DNA of 64,000 nt from positions 62,001-126,000 of the forward strand of contig PIUA01000019.1 of NCBI GenBank assembly GCA_017577405.1, read 5' to 3'. Below, one piece after another: positions 28,573-36,152 of the stretch. Made by a program: the position numbers and the translations under genes. The stretch is from Bacillota bacterium. GTDB lineage: Bacteria; Bacillota; Limnochordia; Limnochordales; Limnochordaceae. Under the pieces are notes generated by a model. That model was not told the origin of the DNA. It searched no databases and saw nothing but the letters and a program-made list of their open reading frames with translations. Position 1 is the stretch's first letter. Every line of letters starts with the position of its first letter.

Positions 28573-28707
28573 CAGCTCACCTCCGAAGGGTGGCGGGGAG
28601 CCCGCGGAAATCTTCCAGGGCCCGCGGTGTATCCCACCGCGAACAGCCCTTCAAGCTAAGGATGCACGCAGTGGCTCAGCGAGGTGGAAGGGGGGAAGGG
28701 CTTGGAT

Positions 28708-28947
28708 TTGAACATGGGCTGGGACCAGTGGAAGGAGACGCTGGCCAAAGCGGTGCGCGCCGGGGAGCGGGCCGGCCTGGGACACGACAGCCTGGTCAAT
28801 CAGGCGGAGCAGATCGGGGACTTCCTGGAGAACAAGGTGGATCCGGCCACCCCCGAACAGGCCGTCCTGCGGGACCTCTGGCGGGCCGCCGACGAGTCGG
28901 AGCAGAAAGCCATCGCCAGCGCCCTGATCAAGCTGGTTCAGCGGTAG
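28708..28947 (+). CDS. DUF3243 family protein
   Basis: A 79-aa helical protein matching the DUF3243 family of Firmicutes (WDQWKETL...VGDFLENKVDP-type layout: IGDFLENKVDPATPEQ and LRDLWRAADESEQKAIA). Its function is unknown. The start is uncertain: TTG 28708 is seven bases behind GGAAGGG, while ATG 28714 gives the usual family start MxWDQW. It stands alone between the divergent amylase gene and the convergent reductase gene. Confidence 0.82.
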   Translation: MNMGWDQWKETLAKAVRAGERAGLGHDSLVNQAEQIGDFLENKVDPATPEQAVLRDLWRAADESEQKAIASALIKLVQR

Positions 28948-28969
28948 ACCCGTCACCACGGGGCACCCC

Positions 28970-28992
28970 GGGGCGGCCTCACTGGCCGCCCC
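28970..28992. terminator. hairpin between convergent genes
   Basis: GGGGCGGCC-TCACT-GGCCGCCCC lies between the DUF3243 stop and the end of the reductase gene, overlapping the latter's last codons. No T-run; a probable bidirectional transcription end. Confidence 0.45.
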
Positions 28993-29758
28993 GGCCAGAC
29001 CCATCGATCCGCCGGTACCGGAGAAAGAGTTCCCGCTCGTGCAGGTAGAGGCTGACCGGCTCCAACTCCGGCAGGGGCTCGAGCACCGCCGGCCCGTCCA
29101 CCGCGGTGAGGTCGGCCCGGTAGCCGCCGATCCGGGGGGCCACCGTCAAGAAGAGCTCATCCGCCAAGCCTTGGGCGAAGAAGCTGTGGTTGAGGCTGGG
29201 CCCGCCTTCCGAAAGCAGGTACGCCACCCCCCGCTCCCGTCGGAGATAGGCCATGGCCCCGGCCAGGTCCACCTGGTCCTCCCCCAGGACGACCACCTCA
29301 GCCACGGCCCGGGCTGCCTCCACCCGCTCCGGCATGGCCCGGCCGGTGGTGAGGATCAGGGTCCGGCCCGGCACCTGGCGGAAGAAGGGCGCGTCGAAGG
29401 GCAGGTCGCAGGTCCGGGTGACCACCACCGCCAGGGGGTGCTCCTCCCGGCCGGCCGCCCGGCGCTGGGCCCGGAGGTCGTCGGGAACCCGGGGGAAGTA
29501 CCCCGCGTCCCGGACCGTCCCCGCGCCCTGCAGGACCGCATCCGCGTGGACCCGGAGCCGGCTCATGAGGATCCGGTCCAGTTTGGAGCCCAAAGGCGTC
29601 CGGATCCGGCCCCGCCCCAGGGTGACCCGCCCATCCAGGGTGGCGACCATGTTGATCCAGGTGTAGGGCCGCTCGGGCGGCGGCGGGGGGAAGGTGATGG
29701 CATCGTAGATGGTGTGGGGCGCCTCCACCTCGGCAGGCGACGGGTAGAGACGGAACAT
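28979..29758 (-). CDS. RibD-like / dihydrofolate reductase-family reductase
   Basis: A 259-aa protein of the RibD C-terminal (pyrimidine reductase) family. Recognisable parts are TWINMVATLDGRVTL, ILMSRLRVHADAVLQGAGTVR (NADPH-binding region) and YLLSEGGPSLNHSFFAQGLADELFLTVAP. Stand-alone members reduce riboflavin intermediates or related pteridine-like compounds, but many are uncharacterised; there is no riboflavin operon here. ATG 29758 lies behind GGAAGGGAGGGTTCCT. The track extends the frame to 29992 without support. It is divergent from the debranching-enzyme gene. Confidence 0.85.
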   Translation of the reverse strand: MFRLYPSPAEVEAPHTIYDAITFPPPPPERPYTWINMVATLDGRVTLGRGRIRTPLGSKLDRILMSRLRVHADAVLQGAGTVRDAGYFPRVPDDLRAQRRAAGREEHPLAVVVTRTCDLPFDAPFFRQVPGRTLILTTGRAMPERVEAARAVAEVVVLGEDQVDLAGAMAYLRRERGVAYLLSEGGPSLNHSFFAQGLADELFLTVAPRIGGYRADLTAVDGPAVLEPLPELEPVSLYLHERELFLRYRRIDGSGRGGQ

Positions 29759-29948
29759 AGGAACCCTCCCTTCCGCCGGCGGGCGGGATCCTCCGCCCGT
29801 CCTAGCTTGCGGCGGAACGGCGGCCGCCATCCCCGAGGGCGAGGGAGGAGTCCCCGATCCTCCGGCGAACGGGGGAGTGGCTTCGCTCCGGGACAGGCCC
29901 TTTCCTGCGTCGGGCGGCCTGCCTGGGCAGGTGGGAGGTGCTGCGGCC

Positions 29949-32045
29949 GTGGACGGCTTCGTGGTGAAGACCGGGGACCTTTTCCTGTTCACCGGTCCCA
30001 GCGATGAGCTGGCCCGGGGGGAGACGGGCCTCTACCACCGGGACACCCGGTACCTCTCGACCCTCCAGTGGACCATCAACGGGGAGGTCCCGCGGGCGCT
30101 CCACACCTGGGTGGAGGGGGCGGAGAGCCGGACGGTCCTCGGCTTCCCCCTCAGCCGGGAAGGGGAGGTCTCGCCCTACGCGGTGGAGGTGGACCGGCGC
30201 CGTTTGGTGGGGGACGCCCTCTACGAGGAGCTCACCCTGACCAACCACCACCGGGAACCCCTCCCGATCAAGCTGGTCCTCACGGCGAACGCCGACTTCG
30301 CCGACATGTTTCTGGTCCGGGGGTACCCCCTGCAGGGGGAGCGGCCGCCGGTGGAGCGGGCCTTCACGCCCGAGGGGTTCCGCTTCCGCTACCGGGGCCG
30401 GGACGGGGTGGAGCGGGCCACGGTGGGGCAGGTCGAGCCCTTGGCCCAGGTGGAGGGTGAGCAGCTGGTTTGGGAGCTGGAGCTGGCACCCCAAGTCCCC
30501 TTCACCGTCCGGCTCCGGGTGGCCGTGGGGGAAGGAGAGGCACGCCCCCTTGACCCAGGCCAGCCCGTGGCCGACCGCCTTCGGGAGGAGCGCCGGCGGC
30601 GGCAGGAGGGGGCGGAAGGCTGGCGGGCCGCCACCACCACCCTGGAGGCGCCCGACCCTGACCTGGTCCTCCTCTGGGAGCGGGGCCGGGAAGACCTCTA
30701 CCACCTGGCCACGGAGATGGGCGACGGCCTGGTGCCCACCGCGGGGATCCCTTGGTTTGCCGTCCTCTTTGGCCGGGACAGCTTGATCGCCTCCCGGGAG
30801 GCCCTCCTCCTCACCCCGGCCCTGGCCCGGGCCACCCTCCTCACCCTGGCCCGCTACCAGGGGAAGGCCCGCGACCCCTTCCGGGAAGAGGCCCCGGGCA
30901 AGATCCTCCATGAGCTCCGGCAAGGGGAGCTGGCCCGGATGGGGCTCTTGCCCCACACCCCCTACTACGGGAGCGTGGATGCCACCCCCCTCTTCCTCAT
31001 GCTGGCGGGGAAGGTGGTCCGCTGGACCGGGGACCGGGACCTGGCCGAGCGCCTCCGGCCCCACGTGGAGGCGGCCCTGGCCTGGGTCACGGGCGAGGGG
31101 GACCTGGACGGCGACGGCTTCCTGGAGTACGACGGCCGGGGCCTCCTCACCAACCAGGGCTGGAAAGACTCCTTCGACTCCACGGTGGACCCCGACGGTC
31201 GCCTGGCCCAGCCCCCCATCGCGCTGGTGGAGGTCCAAGGGTACCTGGTGGCCGCCCTCCGGAGCGCCGCCTTCTTGGCCCGCCTGTGGGGCGAGGCGGA
31301 TCGGGCCCACCAGCTGGAGGCGCTGGCCGCCCGCCGCCAGCAGGCCCTGCTGGAACAGTACCGGATCGGGGAGGGGCTCTACGCGCTGGCCCTGGACGGG
31401 CAGAAGCGCCCCGTCGCCTCGCCCACCTCCAACCCAGGCCACCTCCTCTGGGCGGGGGCCGTCCCCAACGAGGAAGGGGCGGCCATCACCCGGCGGCTGA
31501 TGGCGCCCGACCTCTTTTCCGGGTACGGCCTGCGCACCCTGGCGGAGGGGCACCGGGCCTACGACCCCTTGAGCTACCACAACGGGTCCGTCTGGCCCCA
31601 TGATACGGCCCTGGCCTTGCGGGGCATGGCCCGCTACGGTCAAGGCGAGGCGGCCGCCCGGCTGGCCCGGGGGCTGGTGGAGGCCTCCCGCTTCATACCC
31701 CTCCGCCGCCTGCCCGAGCTCTTCGCAGGCCATCCCGCCCGTCCTGGAGGGCCGGTGCCCTATCCCGTCGCCTGCTCTCCCCAGGCCTGGGCCGCGGCCG
31801 TTCCCTTCCTCCTGGTGGAGGGCCTTCTCAACCTGGAGGTGGACGGCATCGCCCGGGAGCTCCGGGTCCGGCCCTACTTGCCTCCTTGGCTCCCCTGGCT
31901 CTCCTTGCGGGGGCTCCCCGTGGGCGACCATCGGGTCGATCTCAAGGCGGAGGGCCAGGGCTGGCAGGTGCAGGTGGAGGCCAGGGGCCTGCCCCCAGGC
32001 TGGCGGGTGGTGGCACCCGATCCCGGGTCCAAGGCTGACGGGTAG
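29949..32045 (+). CDS. glycogen debranching-type amylo-alpha-1,6-glucosidase
   Basis: A 698-aa cytoplasmic enzyme. The N-terminal domain (about 1-215) matches the bacterial debranching-enzyme N-terminal domain (VDGFVVKTGDLFLF, GLYHRDTRYLS, with the two TMP- or sugar-contacting loops), and the C-terminal (alpha/alpha)6 part (about 260-690) contains WFAVLFGRDSLIAS, NQGWKDSFDS and SYHNGSVWPHDTAL. These proteins debranch glycogen or act on related alpha-glucosides. GTG 29949 is ten bases behind GGGAGG and starts at the family's usual first residues; GTG 29877 is less likely. No glycogen synthesis gene is in the window. Confidence 0.87.
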   Translation: MDGFVVKTGDLFLFTGPSDELARGETGLYHRDTRYLSTLQWTINGEVPRALHTWVEGAESRTVLGFPLSREGEVSPYAVEVDRRRLVGDALYEELTLTNHHREPLPIKLVLTANADFADMFLVRGYPLQGERPPVERAFTPEGFRFRYRGRDGVERATVGQVEPLAQVEGEQLVWELELAPQVPFTVRLRVAVGEGEARPLDPGQPVADRLREERRRRQEGAEGWRAATTTLEAPDPDLVLLWERGREDLYHLATEMGDGLVPTAGIPWFAVLFGRDSLIASREALLLTPALARATLLTLARYQGKARDPFREEAPGKILHELRQGELARMGLLPHTPYYGSVDATPLFLMLAGKVVRWTGDRDLAERLRPHVEAALAWVTGEGDLDGDGFLEYDGRGLLTNQGWKDSFDSTVDPDGRLAQPPIALVEVQGYLVAALRSAAFLARLWGEADRAHQLEALAARRQQALLEQYRIGEGLYALALDGQKRPVASPTSNPGHLLWAGAVPNEEGAAITRRLMAPDLFSGYGLRTLAEGHRAYDPLSYHNGSVWPHDTALALRGMARYGQGEAAARLARGLVEASRFIPLRRLPELFAGHPARPGGPVPYPVACSPQAWAAAVPFLLVEGLLNLEVDGIARELRVRPYLPPWLPWLSLRGLPVGDHRVDLKAEGQGWQVQVEARGLPPGWRVVAPDPGSKADG

Positions 32046-32116
32046 CGGGTGCCCGAGGGAGCCTCCCGACTCCCGGGCGCGGCGACCGGCCGCCGGACTC
32101 GGGGCCGGCCGCGGGG

Positions 32117-32344
32117 CTACCGGCCGCCGTCGGGCCCGGTCGGCCCCGCGCCTTCGGTGGCCCCTTGGAGGGCCTGCAGCTCCGCCTCCACTTGCCGGAT
32201 CAGCTGCAGGAGGCGGGCCTGGGGCCGCACGGCCGACGGTTCCTGTCCCAGCTCCCGGGCCAGCTGGCCGATCTCCATCATGGCGTTCTGCGCCCGCCGG
32301 AGCCGGGCCCGGGCCTCACCGGCTTTTCGGATCCTCTCGGTCAC
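32117..32344 (-). CDS. small helical protein, unknown function
   Basis: A 75-aa protein that is almost entirely charged helix (IRKAGEARARLRRAQNAMMEIGQL...), with a glycine-rich tail, resembling a coiled coil. GTG 32344 follows GGGGAGGGAGC. It lies in the gap between the debranching enzyme and the NlpC/P60-like gene on the opposite strand. No family recognised; it could be a spurious ORF. Confidence 0.45.
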   Translation of the reverse strand: MTERIRKAGEARARLRRAQNAMMEIGQLARELGQEPSAVRPQARLLQLIRQVEAELQALQGATEGAGPTGPDGGR

Positions 32345-32535
32345 GCTCGCTCCCTCCCCGCTCGCGCGGGGTTAGTCTGCCCAGGGGGACCCACCCCCGG
32401 GCAGGCCAGGGGTGCTGGCCCACCCGACGGCCTGGGGAAGGGGCGCGAAGGAGTCCTGGACCCCGTTCCGAACCTCTTGGTGGAAAGACCTGCCTGGGAA
32501 CCCGGCTGGACCGCGTCGCGAAGGAGGAGATGCCC

Positions 32536-33177
32536 GTGTCCCGAACCGGCCTCAGACAGCTCGGCTGGCTGGTGGTCCTGGTGGCTTGGGTGCTCGTGGC
32601 CGCACCGGGGAGTGGTGCCCAGACCATCGCCTCCCGCCAGCCCGTCAGCCCCGAGGTGGCGGCTCAGGCCGCGGAAGAGGCGCTGAACTACGCCCGGGTC
32701 CAGTATCCCCTCAACGGGGAGAGCCAGCAGGGGATGCCCTTCCGGCTGGGCGGCCAGACCACCCTGGAGCAGTTTCTGGAGGCGGTCCAAAACGGTGCCG
32801 ATCCCCGCTCCATGGGCGTGGATGCCTCCGGGCTGGTGGTCAACGTCTACCGGTCCGTCATCCCAGGGCTCACCTTCCTGATGCAGGGCGGCCCCGCGGG
32901 GTTGGTGGAGGTGACGGATGCCAACAGCGCGGCCATCTTTTACTGGAACGTGAACGCGGTGGATCTGGAGGAGGCGGTCCCGGGGGATCTGCTCTTCTTC
33001 AAGGGGGCCAGCGGTGATCCGACGGGGGTGGCCATCATCACCCGCATCGGGCCGGACCGGGTGGACTTTGTGGTCGCCTCCGCCCGGCAGGGCCGGGTGG
33101 TGGAGACCTTCGCGCGGCCGGGCAGCGCCTACTGGCAGGGGAACATCCTGGGGTTGGGACGGCTCTTGGTGCCTTGA
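32536..33177 (+). CDS. secreted NlpC/P60-fold protein lacking catalytic cysteine and histidine
   Basis: A 213-aa exported protein with a Sec signal peptide (hydrophobic core about residues 8-24, AQT near 28). The domain at about 60-213 follows the NlpC/P60 layout: the cysteine motif DCSGFV appears as DASGLV (Ala97), then VPGDLLFFKGA, then the histidine segment normally HVGIY reads GVAII (Gly164), and HAS becomes VAS. NlpC/P60 enzymes cut peptidoglycan peptides, so this copy should be inactive. GTG 32536 is eight bases behind AAGGAGG; ATG 32530 is an alternative. The family assignment is by motif order only. Confidence 0.68.
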   Translation: MSRTGLRQLGWLVVLVAWVLVAAPGSGAQTIASRQPVSPEVAAQAAEEALNYARVQYPLNGESQQGMPFRLGGQTTLEQFLEAVQNGADPRSMGVDASGLVVNVYRSVIPGLTFLMQGGPAGLVEVTDANSAAIFYWNVNAVDLEEAVPGDLLFFKGASGDPTGVAIITRIGPDRVDFVVASARQGRVVETFARPGSAYWQGNILGLGRLLVP

Positions 33178-33188
33178 GGGGCCTTCCC

Positions 33189-33213
33189 GACGGCGGCCGG
33201 GCAGGCCGCCGTC
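33189..33213. terminator. hairpin between convergent genes
   Basis: GACGGCGGCC pairs perfectly with GGCCGCCGTC around GGGCA, between the NlpC/P60-like stop and the adenylate kinase end. It is followed by TCTCCC on the plus strand, without a full T-run. Confidence 0.5.
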
Positions 33214-33237
33214 TCCCATGGAGGGCGGGGGCTCCCC

Positions 33238-33951
33238 TCAGCCTTGGCCCGCCGCGGCCTCCCGGGGCGACGGCCCCTGATGGCCGTCGGGCGCCTGGCT
33301 GGGCCCGTCCAGGTGGGCCAGGGCCTCCTCGATGGCTCGGGCCACCTGGTCGATGGGTTGATCCCCGTCGATGGGATGGAGCAAGCCCCGGGCGGCATAG
33401 TAGTCGACCAGAGGGAGGGTCTTCTCCCGGTAGGTGCGGAACCGTTCCCGCACCACCTCTTCCCGGTCGTCATCCCGCTGCTTGAGGGCACCGCCGCACC
33501 GGTCGCACAGGCCCGGCCGCTCGGGGGGGCGAGAGGTCAGGTGGTAGGTGGCGCCGCACCGGGAGCAGACGCGGCGCTCGGCCAGCCGCTTGACCAGCTG
33601 CTCCTCCTCCACCTTGAGCAGGATGACGCCATCGAGCTTCAACCCCATGCGGTCCAGAAGCCTGCCCAGCTCATCGGCCTGGGCCACCGTCCGCGGAAAC
33701 CCGTCGAGGATAAAGCCCCGCCGGCAGTCCGGGCGGCGGAGCCGGTCTTCAACGATGCGGATCATCAGGTTGTCGGGCACCAGGTTCCCCTCGTCGATGG
33801 TCCGCCGGACCACAGGCCCCAGGATCTCGCTCTGAGCCGCCTCGCGCAAGATCTGCCCCGTGGAAATGGCGGGCAGCTGACGTTTTTCGGCCAGGATCTC
33901 TGCTTGCGTGCCTTTACCGCCGCCTGGCGGTCCGAGGAAGACGAGTCGCAT
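33238..33951 (-). CDS. adk: adenylate kinase
   Basis: Interconverts ATP plus AMP and two ADP. The 237-aa long-form enzyme has the P-loop GPPGGGKGTQ, AMP-binding GFILDGFPRT and a LID domain whose two CxxC pairs (CSRC and CDRC) form a structural zinc site, the type seen in Gram-positive lineages. A proline- and glycine-rich tail of about 20 residues follows the fold. ATG 33951 follows GGGTGAGGTG. Adenylate kinase genes normally sit in the ribosomal-protein spc operon beside secY; here the gene is isolated, so it may be relocated or a second copy. Confidence 0.95.
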   Translation of the reverse strand: MRLVFLGPPGGGKGTQAEILAEKRQLPAISTGQILREAAQSEILGPVVRRTIDEGNLVPDNLMIRIVEDRLRRPDCRRGFILDGFPRTVAQADELGRLLDRMGLKLDGVILLKVEEEQLVKRLAERRVCSRCGATYHLTSRPPERPGLCDRCGGALKQRDDDREEVVRERFRTYREKTLPLVDYYAARGLLHPIDGDQPIDQVARAIEEALAHLDGPSQAPDGHQGPSPREAAAGQG

Positions 33952-34293
33952 GACGCACCTCACCCCAGGTGATCTTCCCACAGGCCCGTGGCCATCCTTC
34001 CATGCCGCGTGCCTGGACCCGACAGGGCCTCACGGGTTCAGTATGCAAAGAACACGGAAACCATGACTTCACGGACTTGCCCTACTCTTTCGTCTTCTTC
34101 ACCCTTGTCCCTCTGGCCCGTCAAGTTTTCCCTGGGGATACCCCCTGACCAGCCCGATGCCGCCGCCTCACCCTCGGGATGGACCGTCAGGGCGGAACCA
34201 CCTCCCACCATGCGCCACCTCCTCATGGAGGTTCCTCAGCAAGGTCCCGGCCTCCTTCCGCCAGGATCCATGGAAAGTGCTAGGCGTTCCAGC
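33952..34293. other. intergenic stretch, little resolved
   Basis: About 340 bases upstream of adk with lower GC than the genes around it. It contains the minus-strand ORF listed at 34038 and presumably the adk promoter, but I see no convincing -35/-10 pair, tRNA or recognised riboswitch. Confidence 0.5.
34038..34226 (-). CDS. possible small ORF, doubtful
   Basis: A 62-aa frame starting at ATG 34226 with AGGAACC upstream. Its composition (charged, with a hydrophobic end VMVSVFFAY) and weak third-position GC compared with neighbours argue against a normal gene. It is listed only because it fills an otherwise empty gap; it may be part of an adk leader. Confidence 0.22.
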   Translation of the reverse strand: MRRWRMVGGGSALTVHPEGEAAASGWSGGIPRENLTGQRDKGEEDERVGQVREVMVSVFFAY

Positions 34294-34330
34294 AAAAAAG
34301 AATCCCCGGGCCAGCCGGGCCGGCCCGGGG
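34294..34330 (-). terminator. intrinsic terminator for the disulfide oxidoreductase transcript
   Basis: Read on the minus strand: CCCCGGGCC pairs with GGCCCGGGG around a nine-base loop, followed by ATTCTTTTTT. It lies 28 bases behind the stop of the gene at 34359. Confidence 0.82.
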
Positions 34331-34358
34331 CGACGGGAAGGCAGGCGCGGCCTGGGGA

Positions 34359-35054
34359 TCACCCCGGCTGGCCGTTGACCGCCCGGAGGACCGCCTGCAG
34401 CACCTGCTCCTCGGGGACAGCCCCCTCAATCGCCTCGGTCTCGTTGATGACCGTCTTGGGCACCCCGTAGACCCCGTACCGCCGGGCGAGCTCGGGAAAC
34501 TCCGTCGCCTCGACCATATCCGCCCGGACCTGGTCACTCTCCAAAGCGAACTGGTGGGCCAGGCGGACCGCCTGGGGACAGTAGGGACAGGTGGGGGTGA
34601 CGAAGACCTGGATGTGGACCGGTTGGGTCAGCTCCTGAAGGGCTGCCCGGGTCTCGTTGCTCAGGTGGGTCTTCCCCCGGGAGAGGTCGACCACATCCTC
34701 CATGAACGTACGAAACTCGTACCCCAACGGCGCGCCGAAGAACCAGACACCCCGGTCCCGCCCGTCCTCGCCTGTGAGGGCGATGGCCGGAAGCCGATCC
34801 TGGGAGACCTGCCACTGGTCGAAGAGGTGGTCGTCCTCACCCACGTAGGCGATGGTCACCTCGATCAGGTCCGAGAGCTGGCCCACCTCGGCCATCAACT
34901 CCAGGGTTTGCTCGGCCAGAGGATTCCGCCGCACGCCCGGGATCTCCAACCGGGTGGGCTTGCGGCCGAAGGCAAAGATCTTCACCGGCCGCTCCAGCCG
35001 CTCCTTGAAAAAGCTCTCCACGTACCGGCGCTCCCGCTCCTGCAGAATGGCCAC
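34359..35054 (-). CDS. protein disulfide oxidoreductase-like protein (tandem thioredoxin folds)
   Basis: A 231-aa cytoplasmic protein with two thioredoxin-like units, as in the PDO/glutaredoxin-like proteins of thermophiles. The C-terminal unit has Cys156/Cys159 in FVTPTCPYCP and the cis-proline segment YGVPKT. The N-terminal unit has its cis-proline (RLPAI) but no cysteine at all, whereas classical PDO has an active pair in each half. GTG 35054 follows GAGGGAGGGG. It is 14 bases behind the CsoR/CstR-type regulator gene in the same operon, which suggests redox- or sulfur-responsive expression. Confidence 0.78.
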   Translation of the reverse strand: MAILQERERRYVESFFKERLERPVKIFAFGRKPTRLEIPGVRRNPLAEQTLELMAEVGQLSDLIEVTIAYVGEDDHLFDQWQVSQDRLPAIALTGEDGRDRGVWFFGAPLGYEFRTFMEDVVDLSRGKTHLSNETRAALQELTQPVHIQVFVTPTCPYCPQAVRLAHQFALESDQVRADMVEATEFPELARRYGVYGVPKTVINETEAIEGAVPEEQVLQAVLRAVNGQPG

Positions 35055-35068
35055 GCCACGCCCCTCCC

Positions 35069-35374
35069 TCAGCTGAACTTCATCAAGAGGTCCCGGGCCT
35101 GATCCATGGACGTCCGCGGATCCTGCCCCTGTTCCAGGCACTGCTCCAGGTTGTCGGCAATGAGGGCCATGGCCACCTTGGCCAGGGCGGCCCGCATGGC
35201 GGCCAGCTGCATCACCACTTCGTAGCAGGAACGCCCCTCTTGGAGCATCCGCTGGACGCCGCGGGCCTGCCCCTCAATGCGCCGCATGCGGGCGAGCAGC
35301 GGGGCGAGCCGCTCCGGATCGGGCTCGGGCGGCTCCACGTTCACCGCCGGCGGTGCCTTTTGGGAACGGGCCAC
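35069..35374 (-). CDS. CsoR/CstR-family transcriptional repressor
   Basis: A 101-aa all-helical repressor of the CsoR/RcnR/CstR (DUF156) family. Family motifs are RMRRIEGQARGVQRML near the start and CYEVVMQLAAMRAAL. The ligand positions that are Cys-His-Cys in copper-sensing CsoR are Cys50, Asn75 and Cys79 here, with the exact spacing (25 and 4). Loss of the histidine is what distinguishes persulfide-sensing CstR and some other non-copper members. GTG 35374 is seven bases behind GGGAGG; GTG 35380 is too close. It precedes the disulfide oxidoreductase gene. Confidence 0.85.
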   Translation of the reverse strand: MARSQKAPPAVNVEPPEPDPERLAPLLARMRRIEGQARGVQRMLQEGRSCYEVVMQLAAMRAALAKVAMALIADNLEQCLEQGQDPRTSMDQARDLLMKFS

Positions 35375-35512
35375 GTCCACACCTCCCTGCCCGCCGAGGC
35401 CTGCGGGCCAGCACCAGTCACCTCATACCCCACCCCGTACATCCTTGAGGATAGCCCGCCGCCCAGGTCGCGTCAACCGCCGGGCTCCAGTTTCAGCGTT
35501 CCGGACCAGCCT

Positions 35513-36121
35513 CTACCGTCCGGGCCCGTGGCCAATGAGGGCGAAGAACTCCTCCCGGATGGCCGGATCCTCCCGGAAGAGGCCCCGGGTGACCGAGGTG
35601 ACGATCCGGCTCCCGGGCTTGCGCACCCCCCGGGCGGTCATGCAGGTGTGCTCCGCCTCGATGACCACCCCCACCCCCTGGGGCTCCAGGCCGGTCATCA
35701 AGGTGTCGGCCACCTGGGCGGCCAGCCGCTCCTGCAGCTGGGGGCGCCGGGCCAGCTCCTCCACCACCCGGGCGATCTTGCTGATGCCCACCACCCGGCC
35801 CCGGGGCAGGTAGCCCACGTGGGCCACGCCGAAGAAGGGCATGAAGTGGTGCTCGCACATGGAGTGGAAGGGGATGGCCTTGACGATCACCAGCTCGTCG
35901 TGACCCTCTTCGAAGGTCACCTGGAGGTGGCGGGCCGGGTCTTGCCACAGGCCCGCGAAGAGCTCCTGGTACATTTCGGCGATGCGTCGGGGCGTTTCCC
36001 GCAGGCCCTCCCGATCGGGATCCTCCCCGATGGCCAGCAGCATCTCCCGCACCGCGGCCTGGATCCGGGCCAGGTCGACCCCCGACTGGACCAGACTGTT
36101 CCGTTCCGCGCCCTTCTGCAT
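35513..36121 (-). CDS. folE: GTP cyclohydrolase I
   Basis: Converts GTP to dihydroneopterin triphosphate, the first step of tetrahydrofolate synthesis (and of queuosine in many bacteria). The 202-aa product shows the zinc and catalytic motifs [31 protein letters not shown] and [19 protein letters not shown] 36121 has AAGGAGG eight bases upstream, inside the end of the gap behind folP (31 bases), so folP-folE is an operon. The track extends the frame into folP, without support. Confidence 0.95.
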   Translation of the reverse strand: MQKGAERNSLVQSGVDLARIQAAVREMLLAIGEDPDREGLRETPRRIAEMYQELFAGLWQDPARHLQVTFEEGHDELVIVKAIPFHSMCEHHFMPFFGVAHVGYLPRGRVVGISKIARVVEELARRPQLQERLAAQVADTLMTGLEPQGVGVVIEAEHTCMTARGVRKPGSRIVTSVTRGLFREDPAIREEFFALIGHGPGR

Positions 36122-36152
36122 CGATGAAGCCTCCTTCGTCATTCCCAGCCCG

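Noticed and set aside
29802-31931. 709-aa minus-strand ORF opposite the debranching enzyme
   Set aside because: Antisense shadow; the plus-strand frame carries all the enzyme motifs.
35375-35512. CsoR-type operator in ATACCCCACCCCGTAC upstream of the repressor
   Set aside because: It has two C-tracts in the same direction rather than the G-tract/C-tract dyad typical of this family, so it is not a credible palindrome.
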